This document shows positions 8,942-16,595 of a DNA stretch of 40,087 nt, piece after piece. The notes beneath the pieces are model-generated. The model did no database searches. It was not told the DNA's origin and was given only the letters and a program-made list of their open reading frames with translations. How positions within the stretch are numbered: the stretch's first letter is position 1; every line of letters starts with the position of its first letter. The position numbers and the translations under genes were made by a program. This DNA comes from Saccharofermentans sp. (GTDB taxonomy: Bacteria; Bacillota; Clostridia; Saccharofermentanales; Saccharofermentanaceae), in the NCBI GenBank assembly GCA_024682215.1, contig JAIKZM010000122.1, forward strand, positions 1 to 40,087. Direction: 5' to 3'.

Positions 8942-10279
8942 ATGAAGATTCGAATGTTCTTTACAATTCTTATATGCAAGATACTGAGGTTCCTTGGGGG
9001 ACTGTTAGGCCGCGGTTCAAGCTGGCCCGGAAAGATCGCGCTTAAGCTCTTTCCTGATATATTGTCGTACCTCAAATACCCTGATACCGTGATCGCGGTA
9101 ACGGGATCCAACGGTAAGACTTCCACTGTCGAGATGATCGCTCATGTGTTAAAGGAGGGCGGTCTGAAAGTTGCCTATAACAAAGAAGGCTCCAACCAGA
9201 CGGAAGGCGTTACGACTTTCCTGTTAAATGACGCGACATTGGGCGGGCGCATCAAAAGCGATGCGGTCCTGCTCGAATCCGATGAGAGATACATGAGAAG
9301 GAGTTTCAGGTTCTTCCATCCGAGATATCTGATAATCACCAACCTTTACAGGGACCAGATGACCAGAAACGGCCATCCTGAGTGGATCTACGACATCATA
9401 GAGCGCGGTATCCACGATGACATGACGCTGGTCCTTAACGCGGATGATCCGCTCGTTTCAAAATTCGGAGCAGGAAGGGAAGGTACGCTCTATTTCGGAG
9501 CTGATCACCTTGACTGCGACACGTCCGTTAATGACAGTATCTACGATGACGGCAAGTACTGCCCCATCTGCAAGAAGCCGATGGAATACGAGTACTATCA
9601 CTACAACCATATCGGCAAGTACCGCTGCACCTCATGCGGTTTTGCAAGACCTGACACGCGCTGGTCGCTGACGGGGACCGATCTCGAAAACGGAAACATT
9701 ACCATAAACGGCAAATATAAGATCCCGCTCACATTCAATGGTATCTACCACTGCTATAACACGCTTGCTGCATTTGCAGCGGCAGACCTCGCAGGAATCT
9801 CCAAAGAGAAGGCGGCAGAGGCTCTCGGAGGTTATATCCTGAAGTCCGGCCGTATCGTCGATTTCACATTGGACAAATGTGAGGGAAGGCTTTTGCTTTC
9901 AAAGCACGAGAATTCCATCTCCTATGACCGTTCGATCGACGTTGTCGTAAAGGATCCTGCGAAGGTGAACGTCATGTTCATCGTCGATGCCATAAGCAGG
10001 AAGTATTTCACTTCGGATTCCTCATGGCTTTGGGACATTGATTTCGAGAAGCTTAACACCGGCAACATCGGAAAGATCATCCTTGCCGGAAAATACTGCA
10101 ATGACCTTGCAGTGCGTTTTGAGGCAGCCGGGATCCCCGCCGGGAAAACCGAGATCTTCGAGACTGTGATGGAAGCATCACTCTATGCAGGAAATCTGAC
10201 GGATTATCTTTACGTGATCACATGCTTCTCAGACAAAGAGAAGATCCTGTCACTCGTTAAGAGAAAGGAGCTCTCATGA
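8942..10279 (+). CDS. MurT-like Mur ligase (DUF1727), divergent
   Basis: A 445-residue Mur-ligase-family protein. In Gram-positives MurT works with GatD to amidate the D-glutamate of lipid II. The N-terminus (KILRFLGGLLGRGSSWPGK) and the ATP loop VTGSNGKTSTVEMI near residue 56 are typical. So is the MurT-specific Cys4 zinc ribbon near residues 206-238 (CPICKKP and CTSCGFARP), and SWLWDIDFE in the C-terminal domain. The segment that is normally like NPAGxNQ reads SKHENSISYD near residue 320, and the usual NDxxADGxD stretch is altered before SWLWD. With the inactive-looking partner, this suggests a modified reaction. It overlaps the GatD-like gene by four bases (ATGA). Confidence 0.85.
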   Translation: MKIRMFFTILICKILRFLGGLLGRGSSWPGKIALKLFPDILSYLKYPDTVIAVTGSNGKTSTVEMIAHVLKEGGLKVAYNKEGSNQTEGVTTFLLNDATLGGRIKSDAVLLESDERYMRRSFRFFHPRYLIITNLYRDQMTRNGHPEWIYDIIERGIHDDMTLVLNADDPLVSKFGAGREGTLYFGADHLDCDTSVNDSIYDDGKYCPICKKPMEYEYYHYNHIGKYRCTSCGFARPDTRWSLTGTDLENGNITINGKYKIPLTFNGIYHCYNTLAAFAAADLAGISKEKAAEALGGYILKSGRIVDFTLDKCEGRLLLSKHENSISYDRSIDVVVKDPAKVNVMFIVDAISRKYFTSDSSWLWDIDFEKLNTGNIGKIILAGKYCNDLAVRFEAAGIPAGKTEIFETVMEASLYAGNLTDYLYVITCFSDKEKILSLVKRKELS

Positions 10280-10989
10280 AGGCATCGATCCTATATCTGT
10301 ACTACGATTTCATGAACCTCTACGGTGACAACGGCAACGTGAGGATAATGGAGAAACGCCTGAGAGATCAGGGCTTTGATGTCGAAGTCATCAGGAAGAC
10401 CATAACTGACGATGACATCAGTTTTGAAGGTTTCGATCTCATATACTGCGGTTCGGGAACCGAATCCAGACTCTTTGCGGCCGCAGAGCACCTTAAGGCA
10501 TTTGAAGACGGCTTTAAGAGCGCGGTTGCTGCCGGAACGCCCGTTCTGTTTACCGGCAATGCATGGGGCATGCTCGGCAGATCCATAACGTCTCACGACG
10601 GAAAAAAGACCGGCGGTCTCGGACTCTTCGGATTTGATGTCAGGGAAGAGATCAAGCAGAGATTTACCGGTGATGCGGTTGAGTCCGCTAAAGGCTTTGA
10701 TAAGCAGTTTATCGGTTTTATCAACAAGTGCGATGTCATCGACGGTTTTGACGGATATATGTTCAAGGTCGAAAAGACCATCGGCCAGATCCCGTATGCC
10801 CAAGACGGCGTAAGGAAGGACAACCTGTTCGGCATAAGCCTTATCGGTCCTGTCCTTGTAAAGAATCCGTTCTTTGCCGAATACCTGGTCAGGCTTATCG
10901 ATGAGAGGCACGGAGTTACATACAGGGAAGAGCGTTATGAGCATGAGGAAAAGGGTTACCGCATGACGCTGAAGGCCCTTACGGAATAG
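10276..10989 (+). CDS. GatD-like class I glutamine amidotransferase subunit lacking catalytic residues
   Basis: A 237-residue homologue of GatD, the glutaminase subunit of lipid II isoglutaminyl synthase. The start (LYYDFMNLYGDNGNVRIMEK) and the overall length fit GatD. In the nucleophile strand, where GatD has an ICGGYQ-like motif with the catalytic Cys, this protein reads FTGNAWGMLG and Gly94 takes the Cys position. Where GatD has YLHGP with the catalytic His, it reads SLIGP with Ile190. Both residues needed to release ammonia from glutamine therefore appear absent. GGAG before the ATG and the ATGA overlap couple it to the MurT-like gene. It may be a structural partner, or the pair may use free ammonia or another nucleophile. 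Confidence 0.8.
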   Translation: MKASILYLYYDFMNLYGDNGNVRIMEKRLRDQGFDVEVIRKTITDDDISFEGFDLIYCGSGTESRLFAAAEHLKAFEDGFKSAVAAGTPVLFTGNAWGMLGRSITSHDGKKTGGLGLFGFDVREEIKQRFTGDAVESAKGFDKQFIGFINKCDVIDGFDGYMFKVEKTIGQIPYAQDGVRKDNLFGISLIGPVLVKNPFFAEYLVRLIDERHGVTYREERYEHEEKGYRMTLKALTE

Positions 10990-11032
10990 TAAAAGCACTT
11001 GTTTTATGGTATCTTGATTCACGGAGGTTACT

Positions 11033-11293
11033 ATGCATTACAAATACAGGCCGGTCGGGGTATGCCCCTTCAATCTTGAGTTTGACATCGATGAATCTTC
11101 TCGTGTCACCAATATTCGTTTTGACGGCGGATGCAACGGTAATCTAAAGGCTGTCGGCAAACTCTGCGAAGGCATGACCGCAGCAGAGATCGCAGGAAAG
11201 CTCGCAGGCAATACATGCGGCTTTAAGGACACCTCTTGTGCGGATCAGCTGGCAAGGGCAGTGCTCATGGCTGATTCGGAACTCGGAAGATAA
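11033..11293 (+). CDS. TSCPD-domain protein (TIGR03905 type)
   Basis: An 86-residue stand-alone TSCPD domain, a small Cys-containing module that also occurs at the end of class II ribonucleotide reductases. The ordered cysteines are in GVCPFN, DGGCNGN, KLCEG, NTCGF and TSCADQLA. The eponymous TSCPD motif has Ala instead of Pro. The function of the stand-alone family is unknown. GGAGGTTACT before the ATG is a strong ribosome binding site, and a possible extended -10 (TG-G-TATCTT, 11007-11015) lies upstream. It sits between the GatD-like and membrane zinc-ribbon genes in the same direction. Confidence 0.85.
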   Translation: MHYKYRPVGVCPFNLEFDIDESSRVTNIRFDGGCNGNLKAVGKLCEGMTAAEIAGKLAGNTCGFKDTSCADQLARAVLMADSELGR

Positions 11294-11320
11294 GAGCGCT
11301 GCAAATAAGGGGATAGATAT

Positions 11321-12481
11321 ATGGCAGACACGATCAAATGTCCGAATTGCAGTGCAAATCTGCGGTTCGATCCCGAGACTCAGAAGCTCGGATGCGATTT
11401 CTGCGGCGCAACATTCGACCCGTCTCTTTTTGAGGACAAGGTCGAAGAACTGACAAAGGATGAGGCAATGAGGTTGGAGCAATCTGCACCTCAGAGCGAG
11501 CCTCAGCCGCAGGCTCAGCCTGAACAAGTCTCGACTGAAGTTTCTGAGGCGATAGGACCTTCAGAGCAGTCAGAAAATGGCGCAGCTCAGATGCCTCCAC
11601 AGGACGGGCAGATTGAGTTTGTATGCAACTCCTGCGGTGCCAGGGTCGTTACTGACAAGAACACATCAGCAACGTTCTGCGCATTCTGCGGTTCACCGGC
11701 TCTCGTCGGACAGAGACTTACCAATGAGTTCAGGCCTCAGTACATGATCCCTTTCAAGGTGTCTCGTGAAAAGGCTGAAGCTGCCTTCATGAAGTGGGCT
11801 GGCGGCGGCAGATGGACACCTTTCGGATTCGTTTCAAAGCAGAACATAACCAAGCTCACGGGACTCTATGTGCCGTTTTGGCTTTTTAACATCAAGGCTC
11901 ATATCGATGTAGAGGCTTCCGCAGAGGATATCTCGTATTCCGGCGAATACCGCACCACCAAGTACTATCAGGTAACGAGAAAGGGTGATGTGGAATGGAA
12001 GAACATACCGCTGGACGGTGAAACGAGGATAGATGACAAGCTCATGGAAGCCATCGAACCGTTTAACTTCGAGAGACTGATCCCTTACGATTACAATTAT
12101 ATTCCGGGATTCTATGCCGACAGGTATGACCAGGATGCACAGGCTCTTGCCAAGCGTGCAACTGACAGGGGTATCGCCGGCATGGACTCGGTTATCAAGG
12201 AATCCATCGGCAAGAAATATGACCGGCACAGGATCAAGAGGAACAGCAGCACGATCACTTCCATGGCGGCAAACTATGCGCTGCTTCCTGTATGGTTCAT
12301 GGCATATAAATACCACAACAAGATGTATTATTTCGCCATGAACGGCCAGACCGGCGAAGTAGCGGGAAAGGTCCCGGTAAGCACTGTTAAGAAGACTGGT
12401 TTCTTCTTCATCGCACTTGCGATCGCTGCCGTTATTGCCAGACTGATACTTGGCATTTTCATGAGAGGTATCTGGGGATGA
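11321..12481 (+). CDS. membrane-anchored double zinc-ribbon protein (TFIIB-type ribbon family)
   Basis: A 386-residue paralogue of the protein at 4312. It has one zinc ribbon at Cys7, Cys10, Cys25 and Cys28. A Gln/Glu/Pro-rich linker (residues 48-90) leads to a second ribbon at about 103-126, then the shared domain (LTGLYVPFWLFNIKAH; YALLPVWFMAYKYHNKMYYF; NGQTGEVAGKVP). Unlike its paralogue, it ends in a clear transmembrane helix (GFFFIALAIAAVIARLILGI), so the ribbons probably face the cytoplasm from the membrane. Its stop overlaps the start of the TPM-domain gene (ATGA), which points to a shared function at the membrane. AAGGGG precedes the ATG. Confidence 0.75.
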   Translation: MADTIKCPNCSANLRFDPETQKLGCDFCGATFDPSLFEDKVEELTKDEAMRLEQSAPQSEPQPQAQPEQVSTEVSEAIGPSEQSENGAAQMPPQDGQIEFVCNSCGARVVTDKNTSATFCAFCGSPALVGQRLTNEFRPQYMIPFKVSREKAEAAFMKWAGGGRWTPFGFVSKQNITKLTGLYVPFWLFNIKAHIDVEASAEDISYSGEYRTTKYYQVTRKGDVEWKNIPLDGETRIDDKLMEAIEPFNFERLIPYDYNYIPGFYADRYDQDAQALAKRATDRGIAGMDSVIKESIGKKYDRHRIKRNSSTITSMAANYALLPVWFMAYKYHNKMYYFAMNGQTGEVAGKVPVSTVKKTGFFFIALAIAAVIARLILGIFMRGIWG

Positions 12482-13326
12482 GCGGAAATAAGAGTAATAA
12501 CAATCAGAAAATATCGATCTGGAGTGAGTTGAGCGGCGCTTCTGTCGGAGTGGGGATCGGCCTGCTCGGAATCGTCATCGTCGCCATCTTCTTCTATATC
12601 TTCATGAACCTTTCCCCTGCGAAAAAGGTCAGGGTTGACGACTATGCCGAGGTCTTTTCGGAAGAGGAAGAGAATGCGCTCCGCGATCTCGCTTCCGGCC
12701 TTTCAAAGGAAAAGGACATCAATGTCGTTCTCGTAACGACACGCAATAAGGGTGACGGTTATTCAAATTCCGACTCGGACTGCGCAAGGTATGCCGGCGA
12801 TTACTATATGAGGAATGTCAACACGGTTCCTCTTCAGAACAACTCGGGCATCTGCATCCTTGTAGACCTTACGATAGATAAGGACGGCCAGCGTTTCTTC
12901 TGGCTCTATACTTACGGCACTGCTCATTTCGCGGTCAGTGACGATGAGTGTTCAAACCTTTTCTACAGAAACAAAGAACTTCTCGGAAGAGGGGAATATG
13001 CAGCCGCTTTGACGAATGTTCTTCAAAGGCTCAATGATTACAGCTACAAGGGCTATGGCGCGATTGTTTTCTTTACGATGATCGTACCGGTGCTCCTTGC
13101 TCTGATAATTACATATTTTTCAACTCCGATGAGAAAACTCGATCCCGCTCCGGAAGCATCGCAGTACAGGATAAGTCCCCCGAAATCCGTCACAGGTGAA
13201 GACAAGTTCTTAAGGAAGACTGTCGTACGCGTGGAATCTTCGTCCGGTGGAGGCGGAGGCGGCGGCTTCTCCGGTGGCGGAGGAGGCGGAGGAGGCTTCT
13301 CCGGAGGCGGCGGTGGCCGTTTCTGA
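12478..13326 (+). CDS. TPM-domain membrane protein with glycine-rich tail (YgcG-like)
   Basis: A 282-residue protein with a transmembrane helix near residues 22-45 and an extracytoplasmic TPM domain at about 55-195 (VDDYAEVFSEEEENAL start, INVVLVTTRNKG core). A second transmembrane helix follows at about 200-220. The C-terminal tail is made almost wholly of Gly with FSGGG repeats, as in YgcG proteins. TPM proteins are associated with membrane or photosystem repair in plants, but their role in Firmicutes is unclear. It is translationally coupled to the membrane zinc-ribbon gene. Confidence 0.85.
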   Translation: MSGNKSNNNQKISIWSELSGASVGVGIGLLGIVIVAIFFYIFMNLSPAKKVRVDDYAEVFSEEEENALRDLASGLSKEKDINVVLVTTRNKGDGYSNSDSDCARYAGDYYMRNVNTVPLQNNSGICILVDLTIDKDGQRFFWLYTYGTAHFAVSDDECSNLFYRNKELLGRGEYAAALTNVLQRLNDYSYKGYGAIVFFTMIVPVLLALIITYFSTPMRKLDPAPEASQYRISPPKSVTGEDKFLRKTVVRVESSSGGGGGGGFSGGGGGGGGFSGGGGGRF

Positions 13327-13346
13327 TCACGGAATATGAGGTGGCA

Positions 13347-14072
13347 ATGTTAAGCATCGTAGTGCCCGCTTACAACGAAGGTGAGCATATCTATGACAAC
13401 CTGAATATCATCGACAAGTCGGTCTCGCGCATTACAGCTGATTATGAGATCGTCGCGGTCAATGACGGCAGCAAGGACAATACGGGTGCCGAAGTTGCCC
13501 GTGCAGCATCTGAGAATCCGCATATAAGGGACTGCGGATATGAAGTCAACCGCGGCAAGGGCGGAGCAGTCACCTGGGGCATCAACAACAGCAGGGGCGA
13601 CATAGTCGGCTTCCTCGATGCGGACCTTGATCTCAATCCCGACATGTTTGCAGGTTACGTCAAGGCAATGAAGGATACCGGTGCGGACATAGTGATCGGC
13701 TCTAAGATGCATAAGGATTCAAAACTCGAATATCCGTTCGCGCGTAAAGTCTTTTCGCTTTGCTATTACATCATGCTCAAGGTCCTTTTCGGCCTTAAGT
13801 GTCACGATACACAGACGGGCATCAAGCTGTACCGGGGAGACCTGATAAGGAAACTTGCCCCTTTAAGAAAAGTTGACGGTTTTGCGTTTGACATCGAGCT
13901 TCTGGCGCTTGCCAACAAGTGCGGTGCGAAGCTTGTTGAAATGCCGGTCGAGCTTAATTTCACGAGAGGCGAGTCCTTCGGAAGGATCAAGTTCAAGGAT
14001 GTCTGGAAGATGTTTACGGACACCTGGAAGATATGGTGGGACTTAAGGATCAGGAAGAAATACCAGCTGTAG
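13347..14072 (+). CDS. family 2 glycosyltransferase, dolichol/polyprenyl-phosphate mannose synthase-like
   Basis: A soluble GT-A fold glycosyltransferase of 241 residues. It should transfer a sugar from a nucleotide donor to polyprenyl phosphate or another lipid acceptor. Motifs are IVVPAYNEGEHI at the N-terminus, VNDGSKDNTG (nucleotide-binding Asp), NRGKGGAV, and GFLDADLDLNPD, which holds the metal-binding acidic motif. DTQTGIKLYRG and a region like FDIELLALA are typical of the DPM1 group. There is no C-terminal membrane domain. I prefer the ATG at 13347, preceded by GAGGTG, over the in-frame GTG at 13341. It begins 20 bases after the TPM gene. Confidence 0.85.
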   Translation: MLSIVVPAYNEGEHIYDNLNIIDKSVSRITADYEIVAVNDGSKDNTGAEVARAASENPHIRDCGYEVNRGKGGAVTWGINNSRGDIVGFLDADLDLNPDMFAGYVKAMKDTGADIVIGSKMHKDSKLEYPFARKVFSLCYYIMLKVLFGLKCHDTQTGIKLYRGDLIRKLAPLRKVDGFAFDIELLALANKCGAKLVEMPVELNFTRGESFGRIKFKDVWKMFTDTWKIWWDLRIRKKYQL

Positions 14073-14154
14073 ACGGCATGAATCAGCCTGTGCGCGTGCT
14101 GCCCTGTTAAAAGATATGTGATTTATACATATTTGTGGTGCAAATGAAATCCAT

Positions 14155-14781
14155 ATGTTTTATAATGACCTTGATATCAGAAAGGGCAAAAGAAAGCAGT
14201 TGAGTTCTATACCTAAAGAGATTACCGAATATAAGCTGGCCAAGGAGTTGTTTACCCGTGGCCATGACATTCTTATCGATCCTAAAGCTCATCAGATGAA
14301 GAACTTTACTCAGCACGGCAAGACGACCGTGTTTGAGCACTGCGTTTCAGTTGCCAAATTCTCACTGCTCATGGCCCAGTATCTTGAGAAGAGATTCGGT
14401 GTCAAGTTTGATAAGGACAGCCTCGTAAGAGCAGCTCTCCTTCACGATTATTTCCTTTACGACTGGCATGATAAGACCATCCCGGGACACAATATCCACG
14501 GGTTTACTCATCCCAGGACAGCCTGCAGGAATGCCGACAGGGATTTCGGCCTTAATGACATCGAGAAGGATATCATCAGCAAACACATGTTCCCGCTGAC
14601 ATTCATGCCCCCGAAGTACCGTGAGAGTGTTCTCGTGACTTTGGCTGACAAGTGGTGCGCTATCTGCGAGACATTCAAGGTCGACGTTTCTTCATACATC
14701 ATCTACCGCGTAAACTACCGTATCGCGCTTGCCAACGGCGAGCTGCAGGCAGGCAGCGAGACCGCGGAACAGACTGCCTGA
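14155..14781 (+). CDS. HD-domain phosphohydrolase
   Basis: A 208-residue HD-superfamily metal-dependent phosphohydrolase. Metal ligands are visible as an early His in VFEHCVSVAKFS (near residue 62), the His97-Asp98 pair in ALLHDYFLYDWHD, further His residues in HGFTHPRTA, and a late Asp in VTLADKWCA. The substrate cannot be told from sequence; small HD proteins act on nucleotides among others. The start is uncertain. There is no ribosome binding site before the ATG at 14155, and a TATAAT (14161-14166) lies inside the first codons. A leaderless mRNA or a downstream TTG start are therefore alternatives. Confidence 0.8.
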   Translation: MFYNDLDIRKGKRKQLSSIPKEITEYKLAKELFTRGHDILIDPKAHQMKNFTQHGKTTVFEHCVSVAKFSLLMAQYLEKRFGVKFDKDSLVRAALLHDYFLYDWHDKTIPGHNIHGFTHPRTACRNADRDFGLNDIEKDIISKHMFPLTFMPPKYRESVLVTLADKWCAICETFKVDVSSYIIYRVNYRIALANGELQAGSETAEQTA

Positions 14782-14805
14782 TCAGTCTTTTAACCGGCGC
14801 CTGAT

Positions 14806-15297
14806 ATGCGTCTTTCAAATCTCACAACACTCATATACATAACAAAAGGGGATAAGTGCCTCTTTATCCGCAAGACCCGCAAGGGCGATATGAACCTGGA
14901 CAAATGGCTCGGGATCGGAGGACATTTCGAGACTGACGAGACACCTGAGGAATGTGCCCTGAGGGAGCTCAAAGAAGAGAGCGGTATTGTCAGAGGGGAT
15001 CTGAAAGATCTTGAGTACAGGGGCCTAGTGACATTCCTTTCTTCAGAATATGAAAGCGAATACATGCATGTTTTCACGGCGAGCGTTCCGGAGGCATTTG
15101 AGGTTCCGGTAAAGGCGTGCGACGAAGGAGAACTTGCCTGGGTGGAGCTTGACAGGATCAAGGATCTTCCCGTTTGGGAAGGCGATAAGATCATGTTTGA
15201 TTATCTTTTTAACCGCACGCCGCGCAGATTCTTCACGATGAAGTTCAGATACGAGGGTGACCGTCTGGCATCCCACGAAGAACGGGAATATCTTTAA
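14806..15297 (+). CDS. NUDIX hydrolase (8-oxo-dGTP diphosphatase-like)
   Basis: A 163-residue NUDIX protein that hydrolyses a nucleoside diphosphate linked to another moiety. The Nudix box is complete: Gly, five residues, Glu, seven residues, then REL-K-EE-S-G-I, spanning about residues 45-67 (GHFETDETPEE, then RELKEESGI). The opening LTTLIYITKGDKCLFIRK resembles MutT/YtkD-type proteins. The substrate cannot be fixed from sequence. No clear ribosome binding site precedes the ATG, and it follows the HD gene by 24 bases, so it may rely on read-through translation from that gene. Confidence 0.88.
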   Translation: MRLSNLTTLIYITKGDKCLFIRKTRKGDMNLDKWLGIGGHFETDETPEECALRELKEESGIVRGDLKDLEYRGLVTFLSSEYESEYMHVFTASVPEAFEVPVKACDEGELAWVELDRIKDLPVWEGDKIMFDYLFNRTPRRFFTMKFRYEGDRLASHEEREYL

Positions 15298-15328
15298 TTG
15301 CATTTCACCTTTGATTTTTTGCCACTTA

Positions 15329-15348
15329 CCCCGTTTTATGACACGGGG
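15329..15348 (+). terminator. candidate terminator after the NUDIX gene
   Basis: CCCCGT (15329-15334) pairs with ACGGGG (15343-15348) around eight bases, followed by a T5 run at 15356-15360. The stem is short and the T-run is displaced by seven bases, so efficiency is uncertain. Confidence 0.4.
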
Positions 15349-15359
15349 CGTGAACTTTT

Positions 15360-15368
15360 TGCTACGAT
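15360..15368 (+). promoter_or_regulatory. possible extended -10 for the small membrane protein and LytTR genes
   Basis: TG-C-TACGAT matches an extended -10 with one weak position, and ATGACA (15338-15343) could act as a -35 at a long spacing of 19. It would start transcription just before the ribosome binding site of the gene at 15393. Confidence 0.3.
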
Positions 15369-15392
15369 GAGGCCACGAAGGAGGTGAGACAC

Positions 15393-15590
15393 ATGATCTC
15401 AAAGTTTTTAAAGAGCAAATGGTGGAACCTGACGGCTGCCATAACTTCATTTGCCACGATAGGATATGTTATTTTTATTGCAGTTGCATTCCGCATTTTC
15501 TTTGTATGGTTCTTCGTGGCATCGCTTTATATGACGGTCTGCGAACTCGTGAAGTTTTTCACATATAAAGAAAGGCATGATGTAACATAA
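15393..15590 (+). CDS. small membrane protein
   Basis: A 65-residue protein with two hydrophobic helices (TAAITSFATIGYVIFIAVAF and FFVWFFVASLYMTVCELV) separated by a single Arg, then a short charged C-terminus. The start at 15393 is chosen because AAGGAGGTG lies six bases upstream; an in-frame GTG at 15384 would sit inside that ribosome binding site. No family is recognised. It lies 32 bases before the LytTR/DUF3021 module and may be its membrane partner or target. Confidence 0.65.
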   Translation: MISKFLKSKWWNLTAAITSFATIGYVIFIAVAFRIFFVWFFVASLYMTVCELVKFFTYKERHDVT

Positions 15591-15622
15591 CAGGTACATT
15601 TATTCACCGGAGGCATTCTAAA

Positions 15623-16060
15623 GTGAAAGTCAGCATAGATCTTTCAGCTGAGTACAGGGAACCGTATGCCGTTATCCATACCGACAAGGTAACTGATGAG
15701 ATAACGCGCATAATCGACATGTTCAGCAATAATGAGACACCTGTTACAGCTCTTCAGAACGAAGAGGAGATAGTTGTTCTTAAGCCCAACGAGATCTATA
15801 TGGTCAGGGTCGAAGGCGGAGATACCGTGATCTACGGTGAAAAACAGAAATTCCGCTCACGCAAGAGGCTTTATGAACTCGCAGAACAGCTGGGAAAGCA
15901 GTTCATGCAGATCTCGAAAACCACACTGATAAACCTGACATATATAGACAGCATAGAACCCGGATTCAGCGGCACTATGCTGATGAGGATGAAGAACGGA
16001 AGCAAAGACTATGTTTCGAGAAAGTACCTGCCCGGGTTCAAACGTTATCTCGGATTATAG
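15623..16060 (+). CDS. LytTR-family DNA-binding regulator
   Basis: A 145-residue protein whose C-terminal part (about residues 45-145) is a LytTR DNA-binding domain: VVLKPNEIYMVRVEGGDTVI, then FMQISKTTLINLTYIDSIEP and a C-terminal basic SRKYLPGFKRYLGL. There is no receiver domain. Stand-alone LytTR proteins paired with a DUF3021 membrane protein form small regulatory modules in Firmicutes, where the membrane protein is thought to restrain the regulator. The start codon is GTG, supported by CGGAGG nine bases upstream, and no ATG is available. The DUF3021 gene follows after 14 bases. Confidence 0.88.
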   Translation: MKVSIDLSAEYREPYAVIHTDKVTDEITRIIDMFSNNETPVTALQNEEEIVVLKPNEIYMVRVEGGDTVIYGEKQKFRSRKRLYELAEQLGKQFMQISKTTLINLTYIDSIEPGFSGTMLMRMKNGSKDYVSRKYLPGFKRYLGL

Positions 16061-16074
16061 GGAGGATCTGAAAA

Positions 16075-16512
16075 ATGAAAGAGACAGTAGAAGAACTGAT
16101 AAGAAGTACAGTCATAAGCATAGGAATGGCACTTGCGATCTTTTGTATCATCGGACTCGTTTTCGATGTCATTAACGGCGGAAGATTCACTCTTGAAAAC
16201 TACAGCTTTACGAAGATGGTCATCGGAAGCATGATCGTAGGCCTGGGCTTTGGTCTGCCTACAGTCGTTTATAACAAAGAAAGCATTCCGATGCCTATAA
16301 GGGTGGTCATTCACATGGGAATCGGCTGCATCATCTATACGATCGTCGCCTATTCCGTCGGATGGATCGGAAATTCGGCGACCGTCATGCAGGGAATCAT
16401 CATCGCCGCAGTCCAGCTTGCCGTGGCGTTTATCATATGGTTCTGCTTCATGACTTTCTACAGGAAAGAAGCAAAGAAGATGAACGAAAAGCTTCAGGCA
16501 ATGAAAAGATAA
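16075..16512 (+). CDS. DUF3021 membrane protein, partner of the LytTR regulator
   Basis: A 145-residue protein with four predicted transmembrane helices at about residues 10-32, 44-65, 77-98 and 105-128, and a charged cytoplasmic tail. Size, topology and position directly after a LytTR gene match DUF3021. GGGAGGATCTGAAAA precedes the ATG. By analogy with other LytTR membrane-inhibitor pairs it probably controls the regulator's activity. The signal sensed is unknown. Confidence 0.82.
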   Translation: MKETVEELIRSTVISIGMALAIFCIIGLVFDVINGGRFTLENYSFTKMVIGSMIVGLGFGLPTVVYNKESIPMPIRVVIHMGIGCIIYTIVAYSVGWIGNSATVMQGIIIAAVQLAVAFIIWFCFMTFYRKEAKKMNEKLQAMKR

Positions 16513-16564
16513 CGAAAATAACTAACATTTGCCAAATAATCAATTCTAAAACCAGGCATCCTTC

Positions 16565-16573
16565 TGCTATAAT
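16565..16573 (+). promoter_or_regulatory. extended -10 promoter of the transglutaminase-like lipoprotein
   Basis: TG-C-TATAAT is a perfect extended -10. The -35 position (16545-16550, TCTAAA) is weak, as usual for this promoter type. The transcript would begin close to the GGGAGG ribosome binding site at 16583-16588. Confidence 0.6.
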
Positions 16574-16595
16574 CCGCGCGGTGGGAGGCTGTCTT

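Noticed and set aside
10291..11022. 243-residue minus-strand reading frame
   Set aside because: It lies opposite the GatD-like gene, has no family resemblance, and the plus-strand gene is coupled to the MurT-like gene.
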